Below, piece by piece: positions 52,514-60,190 of a DNA stretch of 64,000 bases. Source of the DNA: Pandoraea communis (GTDB lineage Bacteria; Pseudomonadota; Gammaproteobacteria; Burkholderiales; Burkholderiaceae); the NCBI RefSeq assembly GCF_902459745.1, contig NZ_CABPSJ010000001.1, positions 372,001 through 436,000 on the forward strand, in the 5' to 3' direction. Below the pieces are notes generated by a model that had not been told where the DNA came from, ran no database searches, and saw only the letters and a list, made by a program, of their open reading frames with translations. Made by a program: the position numbers and the translations under genes. The stretch's first letter is position 1; every line of letters begins with the position of its first letter.

Positions 52514-53449
52514 TCAAGCCGCGCCGGGCGCCCCGGCGCGTCCTTCCGGTTCTTCAGGCCGGTACGCGCTCGCCTGAGTCAGCAGCCACTCGCGGAACAC
52601 GCTCAGTGGCTGCCCGTGCGTGAGTTCCGTCGGGTAGACGAGGTAGTAGGCCGACCCGGCCACGCTCTTCACGTCGAACGGAATCGTCAGGCCGAGGCTC
52701 GCCAATTGCCCTTCGACGAAGAACTTCGGTACCAGCGCGATGCCGAGCCCCGCGGCCGCCCCGGCGATCAGCATCGTGTGGAGCTCGTAGCGCACGCCTT
52801 GCAATGTCCGGTTGTCCTCGATGCGCTGCTCCGCAAACCATTGCGTCCAGGCGCTGGGACGGGTCGTCGAATGCAGCAGCGCATAGGTGAGCAGATCCGC
52901 CGCGTTGCGCACCGGCCCTTTCAGCAGCGACGGGTGGCACACCGGCACCACTTCCTCACCGAAGAGATAGTCCGACGAGGTGCCCGGCCACGTCGGTTGT
53001 CCGAAGTGAATGGCCGCTTCGAAGTGCGTCTCGTCAAACGTGAAGAGATCGGTGTGCACGCCCATGTTCACGCGAACGTCCGGGTGCCGGTCGTCGAAGT
53101 CTTTCATTCTCGGAATCAACCACTCGGACGCAAACGTCGGCAGCACCGCCAGCTCGAGATAGCCGCCACCGCTGCCGTGAGCCATGATCGCGAGCGTGTC
53201 ACGGTCCAGTTGCTCCAGCGTGCGGCGCACTTGCGTGCCGTACAGGCGTCCGGCGCGCGTGAGCACGACCCGCTGTTTCGCCCGAACGAACAAGCGCACG
53301 CCAAGCTGCGTCTCAAGCGTGGCGATCTGGCGCGACACCGCGCTTTCCGTCAGGAACAGCTCGCGCGCCGCGTGGGTAAAGCTCTCATGGCGGGCGGCCG
53401 CCTCGAAGGCCAGCAGCGCCGCCGTGCCGGGGGTCTTGAATTTGCGCAT
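52514..53449 (-). CDS. LysR-family regulator, GcvA-like, of the lysine/aminoadipate cluster
   Basis: A 311-residue LTTR of the GcvA group. Its HTH is in GTAALLAFEAAARHESFTHA and LFLTESAVSRQIATLETQLG, with VRLFVRAKQRVVLTRAG after it. I start it at the ATG at 53449; a TTG 12 bases upstream is possible. It is divergent from the DUF1338 gene, with an inverted repeat between, so it is the likely regulator of the downstream amaB and aminotransferase genes. Confidence 0.9.
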   Translation of the reverse strand: MRKFKTPGTAALLAFEAAARHESFTHAARELFLTESAVSRQIATLETQLGVRLFVRAKQRVVLTRAGRLYGTQVRRTLEQLDRDTLAIMAHGSGGGYLELAVLPTFASEWLIPRMKDFDDRHPDVRVNMGVHTDLFTFDETHFEAAIHFGQPTWPGTSSDYLFGEEVVPVCHPSLLKGPVRNAADLLTYALLHSTTRPSAWTQWFAEQRIEDNRTLQGVRYELHTMLIAGAAAGLGIALVPKFFVEGQLASLGLTIPFDVKSVAGSAYYLVYPTELTHGQPLSVFREWLLTQASAYRPEEPEGRAGAPGAA

Positions 53450-53532
53450 ATTGATTCCCAAAACGCATCAAGTGGCAATTTTATCTCGCTTTACGGGCGT
53501 AGCATCCGTTCCAATAATGCTGATACTGCAAG

Positions 53533-53561
53533 ATGGCATGGGGTTACGCGCTTCATGCCAT
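53533..53561. promoter_or_regulatory. inverted repeat between the LysR gene and DUF1338 gene
   Basis: ATGGCATG and CATGCCAT are perfect 8-base arms separated by 13 bases. A GGCGCC-N7-GGCGCC hairpin (53578-53596) lies just before the DUF1338 start. The first is a possible operator; the second may affect translation initiation. Confidence 0.45.
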
Positions 53562-53617
53562 GCCCTGACACCCCTGCGGCGCCCTGAGACGGCGCCCCTC
53601 CCCTGCGAGACAATCCG

Positions 53618-54643
53618 ATGCGCAATGCCAATGTGCAGTCCTTGCTGGTTTCCCTGATTGGGGAAGCGCGAACCGACGCGCTCTTTGCCACGCTCAATTC
53701 GCCGTCGATTCTGGCCGATTGCGAGCCGGGCCGCGTGACCCGCGCCGAACTGGCGCAGGCTATGAACATGGCGCTGTTCGAAGGGCTGCTGGCGCGTTCG
53801 CCGAACGGCCGCACCTATACCGAAGAAGCGATTGCCGGTGGTGGCAGCGTCTACTTCGATCACGGCGCGCTGCGCACGGTGCGCTGGGCGCAGAACGGTG
53901 CCCTGCCGCCGGGCGAAGCCGCCTTCACGCGCATTCTGCGTCCGCTGGGCTTCCGTCTGAACGGTCGCTATCCGCTCGATCGTCTCGGCATGACCGGCCG
54001 CGCCTATGCCCATGAAGACGCCCCCGAAGAGATTTCGCAATTCTTCGTGAGCGAGTTGCATCCGGAGCGATTCTCCGAGACGTTTCAGCAAGCCGTGTCG
54101 CGTGTCGTCGGTACGTCGAAAGACCCGCTCACGCCGGCGGCCGTCAGTCAGCTCTGGGAACTGGAACGCGACGGCACCCTGCCGCTCGACAGCGCACAGG
54201 CGCTGCTGCCGGTGATCGTCGGTGCGTTCGCCCGTCAGCACGACGTGCCGGGCGAAGCCGACTACGAACTGCTGCTGGCCGAATCCGCCGAAATGGCCTG
54301 GATTGCGACCGAAGGCAACGCGTTCAACCATGCGACCGACCGCGTCGAAGACGTGTTCGCGCTGTCCGACGCCGAGAAGGCCAAGGGCCGCCCGATGAAG
54401 CCCGAGGTCGAGCGCTCACGCTCCGGCCGCGTGTTCCAGACGGCTTATCGTGCCGACACCGTGCGTCGCGAGTTCCGCGGCAAGGACGGCGAGATCGTCG
54501 CACGCGAGGTGCCGGGTTCGTTCTACGAGTTCATCACGCGTCATCGCGAGTACGACACCGCCAAGCGTTGCTGGAAGATCGACCTGCGGTTCGACGCCGG
54601 CAATGCGCAAGGTATCTTCAAGATGACGGCCAACGCCAAGTAA
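53618..54643 (+). CDS. DUF1338 / 2-oxoadipate dioxygenase-decarboxylase-like protein (HglS family)
   Basis: A 341-residue DUF1338 protein. In Pseudomonas putida the family member HglS converts 2-oxoadipate to D-2-hydroxyglutarate in a single O2-dependent step. The three metal ligands are visible: H82 (FDHGALRTV), H238 (GNAFNHATDRV) and E304 (GSFYEFITRH). It is shorter than the P. putida enzyme, which I recall as about 464 residues, so its activity must be checked. The following amaB and aminotransferase genes supply the two preceding steps, so the function is well supported by context. Divergent from a LysR gene. Confidence 0.85.
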   Translation: MRNANVQSLLVSLIGEARTDALFATLNSPSILADCEPGRVTRAELAQAMNMALFEGLLARSPNGRTYTEEAIAGGGSVYFDHGALRTVRWAQNGALPPGEAAFTRILRPLGFRLNGRYPLDRLGMTGRAYAHEDAPEEISQFFVSELHPERFSETFQQAVSRVVGTSKDPLTPAAVSQLWELERDGTLPLDSAQALLPVIVGAFARQHDVPGEADYELLLAESAEMAWIATEGNAFNHATDRVEDVFALSDAEKAKGRPMKPEVERSRSGRVFQTAYRADTVRREFRGKDGEIVAREVPGSFYEFITRHREYDTAKRCWKIDLRFDAGNAQGIFKMTANAK

Positions 54644-54661
54644 CCGAGCCGGGTGGCCTTC

Positions 54662-54729
54662 GGCGCACAATACGTCTTGTGCGCCTGTGCCGCCTCCTCA
54701 CCTGCCGGCGCCGGTGAACGGCACCGGCG
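54662..54729 (+). repeat. two intercistronic hairpins between the DUF1338 and amaB genes
   Basis: GGCGCACAA (54662-54670) pairs with TTGTGCGCC (54677-54685) around a 6-base loop. A second stem, CGCCGGTG (54709-54716) with CACCGGCG (54722-54729), follows. Neither has a T tract. They could set relative mRNA stability of the two genes or act as a weak terminator. Confidence 0.5.
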
Positions 54730-54759
54730 GCCAACACTGAATTCCATAGGGGTATCAAC

Positions 54760-56259
54760 GTGAACGCGACTTCCATCCTCAACGAGTTGGGCATTGCCAA
54801 ACTGGCCGAAGCCGGCGACATCGCCGTGCACTCGCCGATCGACGGCGCATTGATCGGCCGCGTGGCCAGCGCCTCGGTAGTCGACGCGCAAGCCGCGCTC
54901 GCCCGCGCGCACACCGCGTTCACCGCATGGCGCAATGTGCCGGCGCCGCGTCGCGGCGAACTGGTGCGCCTGCTCGGCGAAAAGCTGCGTGAGCGCAAGC
55001 AGGCGCTGGGCGCGCTCGTCACGCTCGAAGCCGGCAAGATCCTGCAAGAAGGTCTGGGCGAAGTGCAGGAAATGATCGACATTTGCGACTTCGCCGTCGG
55101 CCTGTCGCGTCAACTGTACGGCCTGACCATCGCGTCGGAGCGTCCCGGCCACCGCATGGCCGAAACGTGGCATCCGATGGGCGTGTGCACCGTCATCTCC
55201 GCCTTCAACTTCCCGGTCGCTGTGTGGTCGTGGAACGCGGCGCTCGCGCTCGTCTGCGGCAACGCCGTCGTGTGGAAGCCCTCGGAGAAGACCCCGTTGA
55301 CCGCCTTGGCCGTCAACAAGCTGATGGAAGAGGTCATCGCCGAATTCGGCGACGCACCGGAAGGCCTGACCGCCCTCATCATCGGCGGTCGCGACGTGGG
55401 CGAAGCACTGGTTGCCGACCCGCGTTCGGCTATCGTGAGCGCCACGGGCAGCACGGAAATGGGTCGCAAGGTCGGCGTGGAAGTCGCCCGCCGCTTTGGC
55501 CGTTCGATTCTGGAACTGGGCGGCAACAACGCCGGTATCGTGACCGCCAGTGCCGACATGGAACTGGCCCCGCGCGGCATTCTGTTCTCGGCCGTCGGCA
55601 CGGCCGGTCAGCGTTGCACCACGCTGCGCCGCCTGTTCGTGCACGAAAGCGTGTACGACAAGACCGTCGACCGTCTGAAAACGCTGTACGGCAAGGTCTC
55701 CATCGGCAATCCGCTCGAGCGCGGCACCCTGATGGGCCCGCTGATCGACGAAGGCGCGTTCAAGCGCATGCAGGGCGCACTCGATCAGGCACGCGCACAA
55801 GGCGGCAAGGTCACGGGTGGCGAGCGTCACACGGTCGCCGGCGCAGAGAACGGCTTCTACGTGAAGCCGGCCATCGTCGAAATGCCGTCGCAAACGGAAG
55901 TGGTGTTGACCGAAACGTTCGCCCCGATTCTGTACGTGCTCAAGTACAGCGACTTCTCGGAAGCCATCGACGGCAACAATGCCGCATCGCACGGTCTGTC
56001 GTCGTGCGTGTTCACGACCGATCTGCGCGAGGCCGAGCGCTTCACGTCGTCGGCCGGTAGCGACTGCGGTATCGCCAACGTCAACATCGGCCCGAGCGGC
56101 GCGGAAATCGGCGGCGCATTCGGCGGCGAGAAGGAAACCGGCGGCGGCCGCGAGTCGGGTTCCGACGCGTGGAAGGGCTACATGCGTCGTGCCACCAACA
56201 CCGTCAACTACTCTTCCGCCCTGCCGCTCGCGCAAGGCATCGACTTCTCGATCGAGTGA
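54760..56259 (+). CDS. amaB: L-aminoadipate semialdehyde / piperideine-6-carboxylate dehydrogenase (ALDH7)
   Basis: A 499-residue aldehyde dehydrogenase of the ALDH7 (antiquitin-like) group, oxidising the semialdehyde/P6C to L-2-aminoadipate. Catalytic E252 (LELGGNN) and C286 (GQRCTTLRR) are present. The ALDH7 C-terminal signature FGGEKETGGGRESGSDAW is clear. It starts with GTG at 54760. It follows the DUF1338 gene by 116 bases, with two hairpins in the gap. Its position supports a role in lysine or pipecolate breakdown. Confidence 0.93.
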   Translation: MNATSILNELGIAKLAEAGDIAVHSPIDGALIGRVASASVVDAQAALARAHTAFTAWRNVPAPRRGELVRLLGEKLRERKQALGALVTLEAGKILQEGLGEVQEMIDICDFAVGLSRQLYGLTIASERPGHRMAETWHPMGVCTVISAFNFPVAVWSWNAALALVCGNAVVWKPSEKTPLTALAVNKLMEEVIAEFGDAPEGLTALIIGGRDVGEALVADPRSAIVSATGSTEMGRKVGVEVARRFGRSILELGGNNAGIVTASADMELAPRGILFSAVGTAGQRCTTLRRLFVHESVYDKTVDRLKTLYGKVSIGNPLERGTLMGPLIDEGAFKRMQGALDQARAQGGKVTGGERHTVAGAENGFYVKPAIVEMPSQTEVVLTETFAPILYVLKYSDFSEAIDGNNAASHGLSSCVFTTDLREAERFTSSAGSDCGIANVNIGPSGAEIGGAFGGEKETGGGRESGSDAWKGYMRRATNTVNYSSALPLAQGIDFSIE

Positions 56260-56422
56260 AGTCGCGCTAGCTGCCGCCGGCGTCGCCCATCCCAATGGGC
56301 CACGCCGTGGGCGCTACCGCAAGTTCTGTCAGCGCCGGACGCCTCTTGCCAACATGGCGGATGCCTCCGGCGCCCTTCCCCAAGCCGCCGAATTCCGTCA
56401 CGCTTTTTGCAGCGAGGCCCCC

Positions 56423-57628
56423 ATGTACGCATTCACTTCTCCGTTCGCCAATCCGGCGGGCTCGCCGATTCGAGAACTGTTCAAATACCTGTCCGAGCCG
56501 GGCATGATCTCGTTCGCGGGCGGGTATCCGGCAAGCGATCTGTTCGACGTCGACGGTCTCGCAGCCGCGCAGACCCGCGCCTTCACCCAACCCACACGCT
56601 GCCTCCAGTACGGCCCAACCGACGGGCTCGCCGAACTCAAGGCCCAGCTCATCTCGCTGATGACCTCGCGCGGCGCGCCGTGCGCTGCCGAAGAACTGCT
56701 GGTGACGACAGGGTCGCAGCAAGGGCTCGACCTGCTGTTGCGTGTGATGGCCGCGCCGGGCGATGTCGTTGTGACCGAGCAGCCGGCGTATCCGGCGACG
56801 TTGCAGGCGTTGCGACTGCAACAGGCCAAGATCGTCACGGTGCCCGTGGACGCCGACGGCCTGAACGTCGACCACCTGAGCGCACTGCTGCGCGAGGGCA
56901 AGATTGCCGTGCCGAAGCTGCTGTACACCGTGCCGACATTTGCCAATCCGACGGGGGCGACGCTCTCGCGCGAGCGGCGCATCGCCCTGCTGAAGCTGGC
57001 GGTGGAGTACCGTTTCGTGATCGTGGAAGACGATCCGTATGGCGACCTGCGATTCGCGGGCGAGGCGGTGCCGACGTTGTTGGGTCTGACGGCCGAGGTG
57101 CCGGGATCGCGCGATTGGGTGGTGCACTTCTCGAGCCTGTCGAAGGTCGTCGCGCCGGGGTTGCGGGTGGGCTGGACGGTTGCGCCGCCGGAGATTGCGC
57201 GTCGCTGCGTGGTTGCCAAGCAGACCGTCGATCTGTGCAGCGTGCCGTGGACGCAAGCCATCGCGGCCGAGTATCTGGCAGACGGCGCGTTGACACGGCA
57301 TCTGCCCAAGATCACCGAGGCTTATCGACGCAAATGCGACGCCATGTGCGGCGCGTTGCGCGACAAGCTGGGCGATGCCATCCAGTTCCACGCGCCGCAG
57401 GGCGGGATGTTCGTGTGGGCGCGTCTGGCAGCAGTGAAGACGAGCGACTTGCTGCCGCATGCGATTGCGCAGAAGGTGCTGTTCGTGCCGGGAACCGCGT
57501 TCTTCGCCGAGCACGCCGATGAGGCATCGCTGCGGTTGTCGTTCGCCGCACCTGCGGTCACGGCGATTGAGGACGGCGTTGCGCGATTGGCGCTCGCGAT
57601 GGATGCGACGGGCAAGACGGCGGGGTAA
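56423..57628 (+). CDS. PLP-dependent aminotransferase, 2-aminoadipate type (LysN/class I-II)
   Basis: A 401-residue fold-type I aminotransferase. The PLP lysine is K241 in SSLSKVVAPGLRVGW, the Asp in the VEDDPYGDLR segment (about 202-210) contacts the pyridine N, and the FAGGYPASDLFD N terminus and the TGSQQGLDLL motif (96-105) match the LysN/MocR-C-terminal group. Next to amaB and the DUF1338 gene it should convert L-2-aminoadipate to 2-oxoadipate. The ATG at 56423 follows GAGG; the frame upstream within the 163-base gap is not part of the enzyme. Confidence 0.88.
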   Translation: MYAFTSPFANPAGSPIRELFKYLSEPGMISFAGGYPASDLFDVDGLAAAQTRAFTQPTRCLQYGPTDGLAELKAQLISLMTSRGAPCAAEELLVTTGSQQGLDLLLRVMAAPGDVVVTEQPAYPATLQALRLQQAKIVTVPVDADGLNVDHLSALLREGKIAVPKLLYTVPTFANPTGATLSRERRIALLKLAVEYRFVIVEDDPYGDLRFAGEAVPTLLGLTAEVPGSRDWVVHFSSLSKVVAPGLRVGWTVAPPEIARRCVVAKQTVDLCSVPWTQAIAAEYLADGALTRHLPKITEAYRRKCDAMCGALRDKLGDAIQFHAPQGGMFVWARLAAVKTSDLLPHAIAQKVLFVPGTAFFAEHADEASLRLSFAAPAVTAIEDGVARLALAMDATGKTAG

Positions 57629-57680
57629 AGACGCGCGCGTCCGGTCAACACCTGACGCTCAGGATGCCAATGCAACGACG

Positions 57681-57724
57681 AGGGCCTCGCTGGCCGCCCG
57701 AGAAGGGCGGGTCAGCGAGGCCCT
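57681..57724. terminator. bidirectional terminator between aminotransferase and aldehyde dehydrogenase genes
   Basis: AGGGCCTCGCTG (57681-57692) pairs with CAGCGAGGCCCT (57713-57724), and inner arms CCGCCC (57694-57699) and GGGCGG (57705-57710) extend the stem. It lies between convergent stops at 57628 and 57737. No long T tract. Confidence 0.7.
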
Positions 57725-57736
57725 TGGCGTTTACGC

Positions 57737-59191
57737 TCAGAGCTTCACGCAAACGTTGCGCAGTTCCGTATAGAACTCGAGCGAGTGCACGCCGCCTTCG
57801 CGGCCGATGCCCGATTGCTTTGCACCACCGAACGCCGTGCGCAGATCGCGCAGGAACCATGCGTTGATCCAGCAGACACCGACTTCAAGCGCCGCGCCCA
57901 TGCGATGGGCACGGCTGACATCCGACGTCCAGACGGTCGCGGCAAGGCCGTAAGGCGTGGCGTTCGCCATCGCGATGACTTCCGCTTCCGTATCGAACGG
58001 CGCGATATGGCAGCACGGCCCGAAGATCTCCTCGCGGATGACCGAAGCCGTCTCCGGCAAACCGGTCCAGATGGTCGGCTGCACCCAGGCACCGTCTTTC
58101 ATCGACGCAGGCATATCGGGCACGCCACCGCCCGTAACGACCGTCGCCCCCTCCTCGCGCGCCTTGGCGTAGTACGACAGCACCTTCTCGCGATGCACCT
58201 GCGAGACGAGCGGGCCGAAGTTCGTACCCTCGGCATACGGATCGCCCAGCTTCAGCGATTCGGCGCGCTCCTTGAGCGCCGCCACGAAGCGCTCGAAGAT
58301 CGGCCGTTGCACGTACACGCGCTCCGTGCCCAGACACACCTGACCGCTGTTGTCGAAGCTCGAACGCGTAATGCCTGCCACCGCCTTGTCGAAATCCGCA
58401 TCCGCAAACACGATGCCGGGATTCTTGCCGCCCAGCTCGAACGACACCGGACGCACACCGTTCGCAGCCGCCTTCATGATCGCTTCGCCGGTGCGCGTCT
58501 CGCCCGTGAACGTGATGCCGTTCACCCCCGGATGCTCGGTCAGGAACGCGCCCGCCGATGCCGGACCGAAGCCGTGCACCACGTTGTAGACGCCCGGCGG
58601 CACGCCGACTTCGTTCATCACCTCGCCAAGCAACGTGGCCGTGGCGGGGGTCTCTTCCGACGGCTTCACCACCACCGTGTTGCCGAACGCCAGCGCCGGG
58701 CCAACCTTCCACGTCATCAGTAGCAGCGGCAGGTTCCACGGGCACACCACGGCAATCACGCCACGCGGGGTGCGCACACCGTAGTTCAACGCGTTGCCGC
58801 CGTCGGGTGTCGTCATCGCGAACGACTCCGTGGGCACGTTCTTGATCATGTCCGCGAACACCTTGAAGTTCGCCGCGCCGCGCGGAATGTCCAGATGGCT
58901 CGCCAGACCATGCGGCTTGCCGGTATCCGCAATCTCTGCGGCAAGGAAGTCGTCGAAGCGGCGATTGATGCCGTCGGCCACGGCGTGCAGCAGCGCCACG
59001 CGTTGCGCGACCGTCATCGTGCCCCACGGGCCTTGCAGCGCGGCGCGTGCGGCGCGAACGGCAGCATCCACCTCGGTGCGCCCGGCTTCGTGCACGTGGC
59101 CGATCACGCTGTTGTCGACCGGATTGCGGTTCTCGAAGGTGCGGGGGCTCGACACCCACTCACCATTGATGAAGTTCTGGAAATCCTTCAT
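57737..59191 (-). CDS. aldehyde dehydrogenase, 2-hydroxymuconic-semialdehyde-dehydrogenase-like
   Basis: A 484-residue aldehyde dehydrogenase. Catalytic E252 (FELGGKNP) and C286 (SGQVCLGTERV) are present, and the coenzyme-binding loops are normal. Segments such as FINGEWVSSPRTFENRNPVD and the PTGTP-free C terminus most resemble XylG/AmnC-type 2-hydroxymuconic or 2-aminomuconic semialdehyde dehydrogenases. Such an enzyme would take the product of an extradiol-plus-decarboxylase route, like the cluster at 45-47 kb, but the two are 11 kb apart. It is divergent from a GntR regulator with a good promoter between. Confidence 0.82.
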   Translation of the reverse strand: MKDFQNFINGEWVSSPRTFENRNPVDNSVIGHVHEAGRTEVDAAVRAARAALQGPWGTMTVAQRVALLHAVADGINRRFDDFLAAEIADTGKPHGLASHLDIPRGAANFKVFADMIKNVPTESFAMTTPDGGNALNYGVRTPRGVIAVVCPWNLPLLLMTWKVGPALAFGNTVVVKPSEETPATATLLGEVMNEVGVPPGVYNVVHGFGPASAGAFLTEHPGVNGITFTGETRTGEAIMKAAANGVRPVSFELGGKNPGIVFADADFDKAVAGITRSSFDNSGQVCLGTERVYVQRPIFERFVAALKERAESLKLGDPYAEGTNFGPLVSQVHREKVLSYYAKAREEGATVVTGGGVPDMPASMKDGAWVQPTIWTGLPETASVIREEIFGPCCHIAPFDTEAEVIAMANATPYGLAATVWTSDVSRAHRMGAALEVGVCWINAWFLRDLRTAFGGAKQSGIGREGGVHSLEFYTELRNVCVKL

Positions 59192-59330
59192 GTCTCACTC
59201 TCGTTGTGTCGGTTGCTTCGGAACGGATCGCCCTGCCGGAACGCGCAAGGCGTCTCCTGGCACGCCCTCGATGCCGGGGGCGGCGGTATGCAGCACACGA
59301 TAAATCCGCCGCCGGGTCCGCGTCAATATT

Positions 59331-59340
59331 TTCTCGAGAA
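59331..59340. promoter_or_regulatory. palindrome in the ALDH/GntR intergenic region
   Basis: TTCTCGAGAA is a perfect 10-base palindrome in an AT-rich stretch, and TCTCGA recurs at about 59351. It may serve as an operator for the adjacent GntR protein. Confidence 0.35.
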
Positions 59341-59369
59341 TTTTTATTTATCTCGATTTTTTGTCAATT

Positions 59370-59400
59370 TTGCGAAAATCACTGCGAAGCTGCTTATAAT
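59370..59400 (+). promoter_or_regulatory. promoter of the GntR gene
   Basis: A perfect TATAAT (59395-59400) is 30 bases before the GntR ATG. TTGCGA at 59370-59375 is a weak -35 at 19 bases. Confidence 0.6.
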
Positions 59401-59430
59401 CTCGGCACCTTCACCCGAGCCACCGCGCGC

Positions 59431-60174
59431 ATGCATAGCCCGACCCCGTCTTCCGCCCAGACTGCCGACACCACGCTGGCGCAAAGCGCGTACATGCGCC
59501 TGCGCAGCGACATCGTCGAGGGACGGCTCGCGCCGGGCGAGAAGCTGCGCGTCGAGCATTTGAAGGATCGTTACGAGGTTGGTGCGGGAACGCTGCGTGA
59601 AGCGCTGGCACTGTTGGTGGCCGACGCTCTCGTCGTCCAGCATGGTCACCGGGGATTTCGGGTCACACCCATCTCGCTGGCCGACTTCATCGACATTACC
59701 GAGACGCGCGTGCAGTTGGAGACCGAAGCGTTACGTCAGTCCATTGCGTTGGGGGACGACACCTGGGAAGCCGATCTCACGAGCGCATTTCACCTGCTCT
59801 CGCTCGCCGAAGAACGGCTAGGGAACGGGCAGGGGCAGCGCGGCGACGGCAGCCAGTTCGCCCAATGGGAAGCGCGCAATCGCACATTTCATGAAGTACT
59901 GATCCGGGCCTGCCCCTCGCGCTGGTTGCATCACTTTCTGGCGATTCTCTATCGTCAGTCCGAACGCTACCGGCGTTTGTCGATCACGCACCAGCCGGTG
60001 CCGCGCGACGTACACGAAGAACATCAGGCCATCTTCGACGCCTGCCTCGCCCGCGATGCCGACAAGGCGTCGGCACTGCTCGCGGCGCACATTCGCAAGA
60101 CGCTCGAAGCCGTGCGCGAACTGCCCGACACTATCGTCAACGCCGGAACCGTACCGCTCGCGCCGGTTCGGTGA
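59431..60174 (+). CDS. GntR-family regulator, FCD type, CsiR/GlaR-like
   Basis: A 247-residue GntR/FadR-group protein. The winged HTH is in AYMRLRSDIVEGRLAPGEKL and RVEHLKDRYEVGAGTLREAL, followed by an FCD domain. The wording resembles E. coli CsiR (GlaR), including GAGTLREALALLVADALV and the DDTWEADL and HLLSLAEERLG segments. CsiR controls glutarate/lysine catabolism in E. coli; a similar role is possible but unproven. The ATG at 59431 is chosen over an upstream open frame in AT-rich sequence. It lies divergent from the aldehyde dehydrogenase gene. Confidence 0.87.
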   Translation: MHSPTPSSAQTADTTLAQSAYMRLRSDIVEGRLAPGEKLRVEHLKDRYEVGAGTLREALALLVADALVVQHGHRGFRVTPISLADFIDITETRVQLETEALRQSIALGDDTWEADLTSAFHLLSLAEERLGNGQGQRGDGSQFAQWEARNRTFHEVLIRACPSRWLHHFLAILYRQSERYRRLSITHQPVPRDVHEEHQAIFDACLARDADKASALLAAHIRKTLEAVRELPDTIVNAGTVPLAPVR

Positions 60175-60190
60175 GCGACCGGCGCGACGA

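Noticed and set aside
55979-56422. A possible N-terminal extension of the aminotransferase.
   Set aside because: It overlaps amaB in another frame, and the enzyme's N-terminal motif starts at 56423 behind GAGG.
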